A DNA stretch of 50,283 nt from Actinomycetes bacterium (GTDB lineage: Bacteria > Actinomycetota > Acidimicrobiia > Acidimicrobiales > Acidimicrobiaceae). The stretch lies in the NCBI GenBank assembly GCA_021777475.1, contig JAJYDM010000005.1, positions 1 through 50,283 of the forward strand, in the 5' to 3' direction. Position numbers and translations under genes: made by a program. Below are positions 18,296 through 28,323 of the stretch, piece after piece. Under the pieces are notes generated by a model that was not told where the DNA came from, ran no database searches, and was given only the letters and a program-made list of their open reading frames with translations. Position 1 is the stretch's first letter, and each line of letters starts with the position of its first letter.

Positions 18296-19141
18296 TCATT
18301 CCTGACGGCCACCTTGATCTAAATTATGATCAGTATTGGCCCTTGTCGGCAGGTGGTCGCGTTCAGCGACTTCAGGATAAATCGTCACCAATAACAGGCC
18401 GAAGCCTATGGCTCCGACAGCCTGTCCAATGAACAAGAAGTGCACTGCATTAAGGAGTGACAGAAGTCCGATCGATGAACCAATTGATTCTACAAGCAAA
18501 AAAGGAATAGTCTTGAAATTCCCATGCCGGACTACCAGCCAAATTGAAACTGCGTATTCATACACGTACATAGCCACTCCAAGGAAATCGTGTATCTCGG
18601 AATAGGTCCGGTTGATGTGACGGACAAAGGTGCTTAGAAGGACAAGAAGTTCGAATGCGCACAAAACAATTAGAAGTCCAGCCCTGGGGCGAAGACCTTG
18701 ATCGGCTTCTATCTGCCTCGCCGCGCCCATCAACAAAAATCCCATGCAGAGCGTGAAGCTCAGAATGTAAGGTACTAAGGTGTTCGCGTGGTCCCCGAAG
18801 TCACTGGCGCCACCACTGCTAGTAAGCACACTTGGCATCAACAAAAGGCAGACCAACAGCAGGCCAACCAGCGAAACCTGACTTAGCCAGAGGTACTTTT
18901 TCAAACCGGTCATATCCGAGTATATGACTTTGCCTGGCAAGCCTGGAAATGACCTCGACAACCCGCAAACAACTCCGCGCTCCATGAATTTCATTCGATC
19001 CAAATCAAATGACCGGCGGGTCAAAGCTTGAAATTGCCTGCCGTCACTACTCGCTACGTCCTTGAGGAGATCTTCTAAAATCGACCCCAGATCCGGATAC
19101 CGAGTGATCCAATCATTGCCCATTCTTACCAGTGCGCCCAA
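18296..19141 (-). CDS. Integral membrane protein of unknown function
   Basis: 281 residues with six or so hydrophobic helices starting near residue 82 (LWLSQVSLVGLLLVCLLLMP, then TLVPYILSFTLCMGFLLMG, AGLLIVLCAFELLVLLS, a YVYEYAVSIWLVV segment and two more) and a polar C-terminal tail. The N-terminal 76 residues are soluble; the start could be the ATG at 19141, 19123 or, without this region, 18913, and no ribosome binding site is decisive. Divergent from acpS with only 33 bases between them, so the promoters overlap. No family recognised. Confidence 0.6.
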   Translation of the reverse strand: MGALVRMGNDWITRYPDLGSILEDLLKDVASSDGRQFQALTRRSFDLDRMKFMERGVVCGLSRSFPGLPGKVIYSDMTGLKKYLWLSQVSLVGLLLVCLLLMPSVLTSSGGASDFGDHANTLVPYILSFTLCMGFLLMGAARQIEADQGLRPRAGLLIVLCAFELLVLLSTFVRHINRTYSEIHDFLGVAMYVYEYAVSIWLVVRHGNFKTIPFLLVESIGSSIGLLSLLNAVHFLFIGQAVGAIGFGLLLVTIYPEVAERDHLPTRANTDHNLDQGGRQE

Positions 19142-19174
19142 CCTGCGCCAGGACCAGTTGATAGGGTACTAGGT

Positions 19175-19489
19175 GTGATCGGTGTGGATTTGGTCAACAT
19201 TTCAGAATTCGAACAGCAGATCCATCTTGGTGGCAAGGCATTTCTTAAAAAGGCCTTTGCCACTTCAGAACTCCAGGATCAAAGGGTGCACCACCTGGCA
19301 GGATTGTGGGCTGCCAAAGAAGCGGTGATAAAAGCTGCCGGAGCCGCGCCACAAAAAATGACTGAGATCATCATCGTCTTTGACAGCTCAGGCAGACCTC
19401 ACGGAAAGTTTGGCCCGGAAGAATTCGAAATCTCGATCGCGCACCACGGAGGATATGCGATTTCAGTCGCATGTATTGTAAAGGAATGA
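19175..19489 (+). CDS. acpS: Holo-ACP synthase (4'-phosphopantetheinyl transferase)
   Basis: 104 residues with a GTG start. The AcpS signature is clear: IGVDLV at the start (D5 binds Mg), then LAGLWAAKEAVIKAAG (E49), and an IAHHGGYAISVA end. It transfers phosphopantetheine from CoA to a serine of an acyl carrier protein. The next gene starts inside its stop codon (ATGA) and itself contains an ACP domain, so the enzyme likely matures that domain. This may be a second, dedicated AcpS. Confidence 0.9.
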   Translation: MIGVDLVNISEFEQQIHLGGKAFLKKAFATSELQDQRVHHLAGLWAAKEAVIKAAGAAPQKMTEIIIVFDSSGRPHGKFGPEEFEISIAHHGGYAISVACIVKE

Positions 19490-21954
19490 ACTGCGGCGAC
19501 TTCGCTGATTACGTCGCAAACCTTGGCACCTTCAAGAGTCGCCTCGCGCTCAGCATCAGGCCTTTCATCAAAACCGAGAGACTCACCTACAAAGAGTTGC
19601 AGGAGCGGGTATACCAAACAGCCCATTTCCTTGCATCAAAGGGCGTCGGATCCGGCGACAGGATTATGATCATCGCAACCAACTCTCCAGAGTGGATGGA
19701 ACTATTTCTCGGTACTCAGCTGATCGGCGCAATCTTGGTCACTGTTGATGCTGCAAGTTCCTTGGCGACAGTACTCCGTTTCATCGAAGAAACACAACCA
19801 AAGTTGGTCTTCCGGAGTCGCCATTTGCACCCGGATCTCGGCCACCAGGTCACTACGTACGCAGTTGACGGACTTCGCGCGTTAATTGATCAATACCCTC
19901 GAACTGCACCTGATATCGCGATAAATGGAGAAAGTCCAGGCCTCATTGTCTTCACTTCAGGTACAACGGCTGATCCAAAAGGGGTTGTACTAACTCAGAA
20001 TAACCTACTTGCCAATATTTCAGGAATACGGCGCACCATCGACATAAGCGCAGACTGGCGGCTACTGTCAGTGCTACCACTTTCACATATGTACGAACTG
20101 ACTGGCAGCCTGGCGGTGCTCTCCGACGGTGCCAGCATCTATTATCTTTCGCGCGTTACACCTCTCGCAATCGCCACTGCCTTGCGCGAATACCGAATCA
20201 CGACCCTGCTTGCGATTCCACAGTTACTAGTGTTGCTCCTTGAGCGCATCGAGCACACTGTCGCCGAGGAGCACAAGGCATGGCTTTTCAACGCAGCATC
20301 TAAAATTGCCGGCTTCATGCCTTTTCCAATGCGACGCTTGCTATATGGCGGTGTCCACTCCCGTTTGGGCGGTCACTTGACCCTGATAGTCACAGGTGGT
20401 GCGCCGATACCAATAGAGGTTGCCTCAGCTTGGGAAAACATGGGGGTGAGGATTGTCCAAGGATACGGCCTTACCGAAACCTCGCCCATTCTCACGGTAA
20501 ATGGTCTAAAAAAACGCATGTTGAACTCCCCAGGACGCCCGCTTTTCAACGTTCAACTTAGAATCGCTGACAATGGAGAGATTCAAGCAAAGGGACCCAG
20601 CGTATTTGGAGGCTATTGGCACAATCCAGAGGCAACCGAAGCGGCATTCACCGCCGATGGCTGGTTTAAAACTGGTGACGTGGGCCGACTAAAGGATGGT
20701 TGGCTCTACATTCAGGGGCGCCTGAAGTTCGCAATCGTGTTGAGCAGCGGCCTTAAGGTGTTCCCGGAGGATGTGGAACTTGTCGCGTCGAAGAATTCTG
20801 TTCTTGATGCGGTCTGTGTGGTTGGCGAACCACAGGCCGATGGCGAATCAGTTCTGGCTGTGGTCACATCGAACAAATCTGATGAGGAGGTCGACAAAGC
20901 CATCGCCGAAGTGAACGCGCATCTTGAGTCATTCCAACACATCGCCAAATGGCGGCGTTGGCCAAACGGCGACTTTCCACGCACCCGCCTCCTTAAAGTT
21001 GATCGCAGAAGGGTCCAGGAGTGGGCCAACTCATCCGTTTCCGAAGTAAAGACTAAGACATCGTCAATAGTTGGGAAAAGGGATCCTCTATTGGATGTCA
21101 TACGCTTGAGCCTCGGCAAACCAAATGCTGAAATTGGAGAAGCTGACCGGCTTTCAGACATAGGTCTCGACTCATTGAGAAGGCTCACCCTGATCGCGTT
21201 GACTGAGGAGTACCTCGGCATCTCGGTTGCGGAACAGAACGTGACACCAACGACCACGATATCCGACCTACGCAAGCTGCTGTGCGAGGGCAGCCGCACC
21301 GAAGTCTCCAGGCCCCTCCCAACCTGGCCGTTCAAGCCGTGGGTTCGACTAGTTGGCAATGGACTGCGTGAGACCATCATTCGCGCGCTTCTCAGAATTT
21401 GGGTGAAGATGGACGTTGAAGGACAAGACAACCTGCAAGATCTTGAACTCCCGGCGATATTCATATTTAATCACACAGACGATTTTGACGGCCCAGTCAT
21501 CTATCAGGCAATACCACATCCGATACGCAAAAAACTCGCAGTTGCTGCCGCCGACGATGTCCTGCACAAGCACAGAATCCTTGCGCTGGTGATCCGGTTA
21601 TTCTATGCGGGTTTCAATCTTTCGCGATCTGAGCCATACATGCCCAGCCTGGAGTACATCAGCCAGATCATGGATGACGGATGGAGCGTTGTCCTCTCGC
21701 CGGAAGGCTCTATAAGCACCAACGGCGAACTGCAACCGTTCAAATCAGGAGTGGGCTTGTTGGCGGTTGAATTGGGCGTCCCGGTGGTGCCCATCAAGAC
21801 GATCGGCTTGTGTGGCACGCTGCCACTACATGCAAAGTGGCCCAAGAGTCATAGTCACGTGAAAGTGCGCGTCGGCCAGCCGATAAAGTTTGGAAACGAC
21901 GGGAGCTATGACGAGGTTACGGAAAAGCTGCATCAAAGAATGCTGATGCTCTAG
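19486..21954 (+). CDS. Fused acyl-ACP synthetase / acyl carrier / glycerolphosphate-type acyltransferase
   Basis: 822 residues from the ATG overlapping the acpS stop. Residues 30-520 form an AMP-binding acyl ligase (VFTSGTTADPKG at 156-166, GYGLTETSP, WFKTGDVG). Residues about 530-610 form an ACP with the phosphopantetheine serine in GLDSLRRL (S563). The last 190 residues are a PlsC-type acyltransferase: the HX4D motif NHTDDFD (H663, D668) and SPEGSIS. The order implies loading of a free fatty acid on the in-cis ACP and transfer to a lysophospholipid, as in the Aas type but with its own carrier. Cytosolic face of membrane likely. Confidence 0.9.
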   Translation: MNCGDFADYVANLGTFKSRLALSIRPFIKTERLTYKELQERVYQTAHFLASKGVGSGDRIMIIATNSPEWMELFLGTQLIGAILVTVDAASSLATVLRFIEETQPKLVFRSRHLHPDLGHQVTTYAVDGLRALIDQYPRTAPDIAINGESPGLIVFTSGTTADPKGVVLTQNNLLANISGIRRTIDISADWRLLSVLPLSHMYELTGSLAVLSDGASIYYLSRVTPLAIATALREYRITTLLAIPQLLVLLLERIEHTVAEEHKAWLFNAASKIAGFMPFPMRRLLYGGVHSRLGGHLTLIVTGGAPIPIEVASAWENMGVRIVQGYGLTETSPILTVNGLKKRMLNSPGRPLFNVQLRIADNGEIQAKGPSVFGGYWHNPEATEAAFTADGWFKTGDVGRLKDGWLYIQGRLKFAIVLSSGLKVFPEDVELVASKNSVLDAVCVVGEPQADGESVLAVVTSNKSDEEVDKAIAEVNAHLESFQHIAKWRRWPNGDFPRTRLLKVDRRRVQEWANSSVSEVKTKTSSIVGKRDPLLDVIRLSLGKPNAEIGEADRLSDIGLDSLRRLTLIALTEEYLGISVAEQNVTPTTTISDLRKLLCEGSRTEVSRPLPTWPFKPWVRLVGNGLRETIIRALLRIWVKMDVEGQDNLQDLELPAIFIFNHTDDFDGPVIYQAIPHPIRKKLAVAAADDVLHKHRILALVIRLFYAGFNLSRSEPYMPSLEYISQIMDDGWSVVLSPEGSISTNGELQPFKSGVGLLAVELGVPVVPIKTIGLCGTLPLHAKWPKSHSHVKVRVGQPIKFGNDGSYDEVTEKLHQRMLML

Positions 21955-21973
21955 CAGAATAAGAACGAACACC

Positions 21974-22978
21974 ATGAAACTGCGTAACCTGATGGCATTG
22001 CTTGGAGTAATCGGCCTGGTCATCGTGGTATGGCTCAATCGGGGGCAATTTGTAGGTGTCTGGCGAATCCTTAAGACTCTGCGCTGGTACATTCTTGCCT
22101 TTGTGATCCTTATTCAGCTGGCGAGTTACTGGGTCAACGGCTTGTACTATCGGTCCATATTGAGAATTTTTGGCTATGAAATGAGCATTCGCCGACTTTT
22201 TGAAGGGGCGCTGGCAACTAATTTCGTCAATTACGTGTTACCTTCCGCGGGCATAGCAGGCGCCGGCTACCTTTCCCAGGTCCTCGCTCCAGATGTGCCA
22301 CGCGGTGAAAGTGTGCTCACCCAGCTGACGCGATATGCACTAAGCGGACTGGCCGTTCTCATTATGATGCCTGTAGGACTGCTTCTTGTGCTCTTCACAA
22401 GTAACTCGGCTCACCAGATTGTCAGAATCACACTTCTGTCGGCCTTGGCCATTACAGTGTTTGCCGTATTCATGGTGGCCGTGGTCCAGCAGGAATCGGC
22501 GGTATATCGAAGCGTTGACCGAGTTGTTGTCGTTCTCAAACGAGCTTTTCCCAAAATCAAGCCAGATGCAATTAGGCACTTTGTCGACGACTTCTATCTT
22601 GGATGGCATCGCATAATTTCACACAAAAGGCACATGCTGGCACCGTTCGAATGGTCGATAATCTACATAGTCATTGAGATGGGGACCTTCTACCTTACTT
22701 TTCTAGCTTTTGGAAAGTTGATCAACCCAGGTATTTCCATAATGGCCTACCTATTTGCGAACATTGCAAGCATCTTTGGCGGCGTGTTCTTTAGCACCGG
22801 CACATTCGAAGTTGGAATGGCAGGCACCCTGGTAGTGTTGGGATTGCCATTCCCTCTTGCCGTTTCGGTCACCTCGGTTTATCGCGTTCTGAATCTGCTA
22901 ATTGGTCTGCCACCTGGTTTCTACTTCTATAGGCGGTATCTTCCTCCAAAACCTTCAGGGTTAGAGAATGCGGCATAA
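21974..22978 (+). CDS. Lysylphosphatidylglycerol synthase TM-region/flippase-like membrane protein
   Basis: 334 residues with about eight transmembrane helices, starting LLGVIGLVIVVWLN. The FVNYVLPSAGIAGAGYL segment and the C-terminal FFSTGTFEVGMAGTLVVLGLP match the UPF0104/LPG_synthase_TM family of lipid-handling proteins. It follows the acyltransferase fusion after 19 bases and probably belongs to the same operon, giving an activation-transfer-translocation lipid module. No synthase domain is attached, so a flippase-like or unknown lipid role is inferred. Confidence 0.82.
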   Translation: MKLRNLMALLGVIGLVIVVWLNRGQFVGVWRILKTLRWYILAFVILIQLASYWVNGLYYRSILRIFGYEMSIRRLFEGALATNFVNYVLPSAGIAGAGYLSQVLAPDVPRGESVLTQLTRYALSGLAVLIMMPVGLLLVLFTSNSAHQIVRITLLSALAITVFAVFMVAVVQQESAVYRSVDRVVVVLKRAFPKIKPDAIRHFVDDFYLGWHRIISHKRHMLAPFEWSIIYIVIEMGTFYLTFLAFGKLINPGISIMAYLFANIASIFGGVFFSTGTFEVGMAGTLVVLGLPFPLAVSVTSVYRVLNLLIGLPPGFYFYRRYLPPKPSGLENAA

Positions 22979-23477
22979 ATGTTATGGATGCTCCAGAAAG
23001 TTCAGCAGGGTTGATCCTTATGTGCGACAAATATGGCAAATTAGGGTGAGAAAAGAAAATCGCCAACAGCAAAACCACTCCACATGAGGCCGCAAAAGTG
23101 CCACTCCAAAAGGATACGCCGATACCATGAGCATCCGCCAACGCCTTTACCCTGGCCAGAAGTCAAAGTGTCCGAAATTAGGAAATGCACTGTCTACCAG
23201 CCGTCAGCATATTCTGGAGGTGCTTTACTATGTGAAAATTGCGCTCACGCAAATATCGACGCAGTGGGAACACTATTTCTAGGTTAACCGCGGACCCAAT
23301 GCACAGAGGAGCACGGCGTGCTTTCGAGCGCACCGGAGGCCCCATGGTGCGCCAAACCCCAAGAAGACAAAGTCGCGGGAACCGATGCCGGGAGCCGGGA
23401 ATCCTCCTCGGTTCAGGACAACAGAACTTCAACAACTTCCAAAAGATTGCGCATTTTGATCAGGAGAGTGCAGGCAT
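22979..23477. other. Intergenic stretch, no gene recognised
   Basis: About 500 bases after the lipid operon and before the cupin gene. Small open frames on both strands lack protein-like composition. GGAGAG lies shortly before the cupin ATG. No clear terminator was found for the lipid operon. Confidence 0.4.
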
Positions 23478-23972
23478 ATGAAAGAAAGACAACCCGGCTA
23501 TTCCTCCATTCGAAGGATCGTAACTGGACATGACGATTCAGGTAAGGCGGTGATCATCTCCGACGGCGAGGCCACTAATTATCGACAGTTGGGAGCCCGT
23601 CGTTCAACGCTTCTATGGGCCACCAAGGAAACGCCCGCCGACTTTCTCGATACTGAAGACGCCGGCCAGTGGAGACTTGGCACTTCGCCACCCCCCGGGG
23701 GAACGCGCTTTTGCATAATCGAGAGCGCACCCGGAGCCACATATCCGGCGCTTCATCGGACTGACAGCATCGATTATGTCATCTGTCTGAAAGGGGAGAT
23801 CGTCATGGACCTTGACGACTCAACAGTAGTGATGAAAGCTGGTGATGTCCTGATTCAGCTTGGAACCAACCACGGTTGGCGCAACGCCACAAATGAACCT
23901 GCCTCAGTTGCATTCGTGCTCATTGACGGCAAGCCCAAGCTCAGTCCACACCTACCAGCTCCGCGCGTATAG
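23478..23972 (+). CDS. Cupin-domain protein
   Basis: 164 residues. The second half is a single cupin barrel: G-x5-HRTDSIDYVICLKGEI (motif 1 with His and Asp-Tyr in place of the usual His-x-H/E) and GDVLIQLGTNHGWRN (motif 2 with His). A metal site is likely but partly altered. Such small cupins occur with aromatic-acid clusters but no specific reaction follows. RBS GGAGAGTGCAGGCAT upstream. No operon partner; it faces away from the lipid operon. Confidence 0.75.
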   Translation: MKERQPGYSSIRRIVTGHDDSGKAVIISDGEATNYRQLGARRSTLLWATKETPADFLDTEDAGQWRLGTSPPPGGTRFCIIESAPGATYPALHRTDSIDYVICLKGEIVMDLDDSTVVMKAGDVLIQLGTNHGWRNATNEPASVAFVLIDGKPKLSPHLPAPRV

Positions 23973-24122
23973 AAGGACTTCGATCTCGGAAGTCTGGCTT
24001 CAGAGCAACACCAACAACACCTTTTCCCGACAACACTTGATAAAGACCTGTGCGTTCACGTTGCACCATAGCGCCTGATGGAAGCCCCAGAGCCCTCGAT
24101 TGGCAGCACACCCTCCTGCAAA

Positions 24123-25145
24123 TCAGGCATCCAAAGTTATAAGAACCTTGCCGACTGCAAAACCCTCGACTGCGGCATGGGCTTCGGCCGTCTGTTCAAG
24201 GGCAAAACGATGAAGGGGCAGGCCCGCTTCAGCACCTACCCGCAATGTTCCATCTAAGAGTGCAGCCTGAACATCGGCTACGGCCTGGTACTTCGCAGCG
24301 GTCGGAACGGTGTAGACCATCACGAACTGGTATCGGATATTCTCACCCATCGAAGGCCGGATCGGTATAGCCAGCGAATCGGCGTCGCTGGCGTAAATTG
24401 CGACAACGGAATTCAGACCGAGGATTGCCTGATTCAAAGTCGCATTCGCCCGAGGTGCCACCTCAACAACAATATCCACGCCCTTACCTGCAATAGATCT
24501 GATTACTTTGGCAGGATTTTCCTTTCTGTAATTCACAACATGGTGCGCTCCGGCCGCAGCGGCAAGCTCCTCTTTTTCGCTGGAACTGACAGTGGTGATC
24601 ACTTCCGCTCCCGCCCATGTCGCCAACTCGATGGCGGCATGTCCTACCGCACCCGCCCCTCCGGCTACCAGAACAGTGAGACCTTTCAAACAGCCTGGCC
24701 GTAGCCCTCCTTTGGTCTGCTCATGCACCGTCAAACACCTATGAGCTGTGAGCGCTGGAATCCCAAGGCTGGCGCCAAGTTCCCAACTCGCCGAATCCGG
24801 CAGCGGAACAGCCTGAGCCTGGGGCAATGCAATCACTTCCTGTGCCGTGCCACCGGCGCGGCGATAAGCCGCTTCCCAAATCCACACCCTTTGACCAATC
24901 CGCGCCGGGTCAACACCGTCACCCACCGCAATGATTGTTCCCGAACCATCTTGATTGGGAACCACCTCGTCGAACTGCAATGGCTCGCCCGCTTTTGCTC
25001 CCCTGCGGGATTTCCAGTCTGTGGGATTGACACCTGACACGGCTATTTTGATCAGAACTTCCCCGGCCAATGGAGTCGGCTCGGGCCGCTCCACCAGTTG
25101 CAGCACATCTGTTTCACCGCTTTGTCGATAGATGATGGCACGCAT
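24123..25145 (-). CDS. NADPH:quinone reductase-like MDR oxidoreductase (zeta-crystallin type)
   Basis: 340 residues of the zinc-free MDR group. The MRAIIYRQSGETDVLQLVE start, VSGVNPTDWKSR, and AGGAGAVGHAAIELA cofactor loop (near residue 180) are typical. No catalytic zinc cysteine. Probably reduces quinones or enones with NADPH. It stands alone, 230 bases from other coding sequence on the left and 670 on the right, so the substrate is unknown. Confidence 0.87.
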   Translation of the reverse strand: MRAIIYRQSGETDVLQLVERPEPTPLAGEVLIKIAVSGVNPTDWKSRRGAKAGEPLQFDEVVPNQDGSGTIIAVGDGVDPARIGQRVWIWEAAYRRAGGTAQEVIALPQAQAVPLPDSASWELGASLGIPALTAHRCLTVHEQTKGGLRPGCLKGLTVLVAGGAGAVGHAAIELATWAGAEVITTVSSSEKEELAAAAGAHHVVNYRKENPAKVIRSIAGKGVDIVVEVAPRANATLNQAILGLNSVVAIYASDADSLAIPIRPSMGENIRYQFVMVYTVPTAAKYQAVADVQAALLDGTLRVGAEAGLPLHRFALEQTAEAHAAVEGFAVGKVLITLDA

Positions 25146-25818
25146 GATTATTCCTACCCATTTGCTGGTGAATTATGACTCAAATCAACCTAAATCTAAC
25201 TCCGAAAGCCCAGCCAACGCAAGGAGGACGTCCCCCATAAGGCTATCTATTTGCCCTGTATGGAACCAAGGTTGTGTGCAGACATCTCCGACACGCCAAT
25301 TCCAGCGCGTCACCGATTGTGAAAGCAACCATCTTCCACTCAACTCCCTACCGCGCTGTCAGCGCACTTCTTGACGCGCCTGGACACTGACAAATCAGAA
25401 TTCCACCTAATTTCACACCAAAATTGGAAGGAAGATTTGTTCAATCCGTATACCCTGGGTGGTATGTGTACAGCCATTACGTGTAGAAGATGCAATCGTC
25501 CAACCTGGGTTGGGTGCGGCGCCCATGTTGAGCAAGTTCTGGGCCATGTGCCAAAGGCCGAGCGCTGTCAGTGCGACGGTGCAAGCCCGCAAAGCAAACC
25601 GAAGCGATGGTTTTCCCGCTAGACAGCGGTGAAAACGCCCTATTTGATTGAGCCCAACATCCAACGAATAACAACAAGACCATACTGATTGTGGTAGTGC
25701 TAATACCCGATATTAGCAGTTGCGTCTAAGTCGATAAATAGCCCCGGCCACCACACAGGCCTGTCCCTTTGGAACTACTTGTGCCGTGGCCTCAGGCTAT
25801 TCTACAAAAATGTGGTTT
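25146..25818. other. Intergenic stretch, no gene recognised
   Basis: About 670 bases. Two overlapping minus-strand frames near 25413-25683 contain a short hydrophobic run (FALRACTVALTALGLWHMAQ) but start poorly and match no family recognised; they may be remnants. No repeat or terminator recognised. Confidence 0.4.
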
Positions 25819-27279
25819 CTAAAATGGAAACTGCTTATGCCCCATTTGCATGGTTACCCAACGTGTGGTCGTAAACGCCTCAACCCCGGCTTGGCCACCG
25901 AACCTGCCATAGCCTGAGTCGCCAACGCCTCCAAATGGTGCTTGCGCTTCGTCATCTACAGACTGGTCATTCACGTGCACTATTCCGGTTCTAAGCTCCT
26001 TTGCAATTTCGAACCCACGGCCAATATTTTCCGTGAGGATTCCCGCGGTCAGCCCATAGCGAGTGCTATTTGCTAGTTCAATGGCCTCTTTTTCGTTACC
26101 TACCACGTCAACGGTGCACACAGGCCCGAAGATCTCTTCCGTTGCTATTCTCTGATCGGAAGCGACCCCGGCCAGCACGGTTGGAGCATAAACCGCCCCC
26201 TGTGCCTTGCCACCTCCGGCAACCAGTTTGGACCCCGAGGACACCGCCTCTTCCACTAAAGTCGCCACCCTCTCGGCTGCTTGGCTGCTGATCAAAGGTC
26301 CAACCACAGTGTGAGGATCCTTCGGATCCCCATATGTCAGTGAATTCGCCTTTTCCCCGAGCCTTCTGAGAAACTCCCCAGCAACATCTTTGTGAACGAT
26401 TATTCGATCGGCGCACATGCAGATCTGACCGGAGTTCATATAAGTGGCGAACGCCACAGCACTTACTGCGTAGTCGAGGTCCGCATCGTCAAGTACAATT
26501 AGGGAGTTCTTGCCACCCAGCTCGAGTACCGCTGGCTTGAGATTCTGTGCAGCCAATACACCGATGATCCGGCCGATCTTGGTTGATCCGGTGAACGAGA
26601 CCTTGGCGACCCTCGGATCAGAAATCAGCACTTCGGCTATCTCTCCGGCATCCGATGGTGCGTTGGTCACCACGTTGCAGACACCAGCCGGAAGGCCCGC
26701 CTCTCCAAAGATATCGGCCAGCAAAAGCCCAGATGAGAGGGGGGCCTGCTCGCTAGGTTTCATTACCACCGTATTTCCCATCGCAATTGCAATGGCGATT
26801 GAGCGAATCCCCAAGATGAAAGGCGCATTCCATGGCGCGAAGGCAGCCACTACCCCAGAAGGCTGGCGAAGTGATAATGACAGCGTCCTCGGCGTGTCAG
26901 TTGCAAGAACCTGACCTAGAGGTCCAGTTGTAGCCGCAGCAGCCTCCCGAAGGATCGAAACGGCAAAACCTGCATTAAACATGCCCCATCCGAAGGTGCC
27001 GCCTGTCTCGCTGGTAAGAGTGGACACCAACGACTCAGCCTTGGACTCCATGAGATCCGCGGCCTTAAGAAATATGCGTCGACGCTCAGAGGGAGCCGAA
27101 ACAGACCAAGAGGGAAACGCCTTGCTCGCCTCATCAACAGCGTTGGTCACGTCAGCAGGCGACGAAGCGGCTACGGTCGCCATTGTGCCGCCGGTGAAGG
27201 GATTTACGTCGTCGACGGTGCGTCCCCCCTGTGCTGAAACTTCTTCTCCTCCAATCAGAAGGCCTCTTGTTATCGTCAC
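25819..27279 (-). CDS. Aldehyde dehydrogenase, vanillin/benzaldehyde-dehydrogenase-like
   Basis: 486 residues of the ALDH superfamily. The catalytic cysteine is in NSGQICMC, the glutamate in LELGGKNS, the cofactor loop in FTGSTKIGR, and the conserved asparagine in FAPWNAP. The C-terminus GYGRFGGQAGVEAFTTTRWVTMQ resembles vanillin and benzaldehyde dehydrogenases. The likely reaction is oxidation of an aromatic aldehyde to the acid with NAD. It is the last gene of the Liv importer operon (12 bases after livM), which suggests the transported compound or its product is an aromatic aldehyde/acid. Confidence 0.85.
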   Translation of the reverse strand: MTITRGLLIGGEEVSAQGGRTVDDVNPFTGGTMATVAASSPADVTNAVDEASKAFPSWSVSAPSERRRIFLKAADLMESKAESLVSTLTSETGGTFGWGMFNAGFAVSILREAAAATTGPLGQVLATDTPRTLSLSLRQPSGVVAAFAPWNAPFILGIRSIAIAIAMGNTVVMKPSEQAPLSSGLLLADIFGEAGLPAGVCNVVTNAPSDAGEIAEVLISDPRVAKVSFTGSTKIGRIIGVLAAQNLKPAVLELGGKNSLIVLDDADLDYAVSAVAFATYMNSGQICMCADRIIVHKDVAGEFLRRLGEKANSLTYGDPKDPHTVVGPLISSQAAERVATLVEEAVSSGSKLVAGGGKAQGAVYAPTVLAGVASDQRIATEEIFGPVCTVDVVGNEKEAIELANSTRYGLTAGILTENIGRGFEIAKELRTGIVHVNDQSVDDEAQAPFGGVGDSGYGRFGGQAGVEAFTTTRWVTMQMGHKQFPF

Positions 27280-27291
27280 TTCACATCCTCC

Positions 27292-28323
27292 TTAATACTC
27301 TGTTTTAGCTAGCACGGAACTTTTCTTCTCTGACGGCTTGCGAAGAAAATAGCCCACGGGAAATAGCTTTGTGCTGCTGCGGTTTGCCCAAATACCCCAG
27401 ATTCCACCGCGCGCCCAGATCGCGATGATCATTGCCACAGCGCCGACAATCACGAGATACCAAGCGTTAAATCGCGCTAGCGACTGCTGCAGTACGATGA
27501 ACACAACAGCCCCGATGATCGGACCCTCGATACTGCCAATACCTCCAATGAGCACCGCAAAAATCATGTAGGCCGTCCACTGGATGTTGAAAACATTTGC
27601 CGCTTGTACATTGAGCTGGCTGATTGCTATCAAAGCGCCGGCACCGGCACAACCGGAGGCGGAGATCAGGTAGACGACACGCTTTGCCCGCGTCACCTTG
27701 ACGCCGACGCTTCGCGCACCTATCTCGTTATCTCTTACAGCAGTAAGGGCAAGCCCAAGACGACTGCGCAACAACAGGTATACACCGACGAGAGACGCAA
27801 GGACCACTGCGAGGCTCGCCCAGTAGGTGAGTGCGCCCAGGAGAACAGAGTTCATCAAATGCAGACCTGGCAACGAAGCTCCGGTTCCACCACCCAGCGA
27901 CGGAACCCCGGTTATGACAATTCCCGCAATAACCGCTACCACCCATGTGGCAATTGCGAAATAGCCTCCGGTGAGGCGAAAGAGGAACCAGGAAACTGGA
28001 ACCGCGAATACCGCCCCCATGACCATCGCAACGGGAATCGCCAGGAATGGCTCAACACCGTGCTGAGCCATGAGAAGAACCGTATATGCACCGACACCAA
28101 TAAAGGCCTGCTGCCCGACTGAAACCAGTCCCCCATATCCTGCCAAGACGTTCCACATATTTGCAAGAGTCAAAAGAATAAACAGATTGATTAAGATATT
28201 GGTAAACCCCTGCGCCACCAGATAAGGCAGAGCGGCCAATACCACAACTGCGACACTTCCAACGACGCCTAAGTAGTATCCAGAATATTGAGACCGACTT
28301 ACCGTGCCAAGATTTCTACTCAT
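27292..28323 (-). CDS. livM: Branched-chain-type ABC transporter permease LivM
   Basis: 343 residues from the ATG at 28323, which overlaps the livH stop (ATGA); the longer open frame from 28476 would overlap livH heavily. The many hydrophobic helices and the NMWNVLAGYGGLVSVGQQAFIGVGAYT stretch are LivM signatures, as is the EAA-like ALTAVRDNEIGARSVGV loop that contacts the ATPase. It forms the inner membrane channel with LivH. Confidence 0.9.
   Translation of the reverse strand: MSRNLGTVSRSQYSGYYLGVVGSVAVVVLAALPYLVAQGFTNILINLFILLTLANMWNVLAGYGGLVSVGQQAFIGVGAYTVLLMAQHGVEPFLAIPVAMVMGAVFAVPVSWFLFRLTGGYFAIATWVVAVIAGIVITGVPSLGGGTGASLPGLHLMNSVLLGALTYWASLAVVLASLVGVYLLLRSRLGLALTAVRDNEIGARSVGVKVTRAKRVVYLISASGCAGAGALIAISQLNVQAANVFNIQWTAYMIFAVLIGGIGSIEGPIIGAVVFIVLQQSLARFNAWYLVIVGAVAMIIAIWARGGIWGIWANRSSTKLFPVGYFLRKPSEKKSSVLAKTEY

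Noticed and set aside
25413-25683. Two overlapping minus frames with a hydrophobic run
   Set aside because: No recognisable family, poor starts; at most a remnant.
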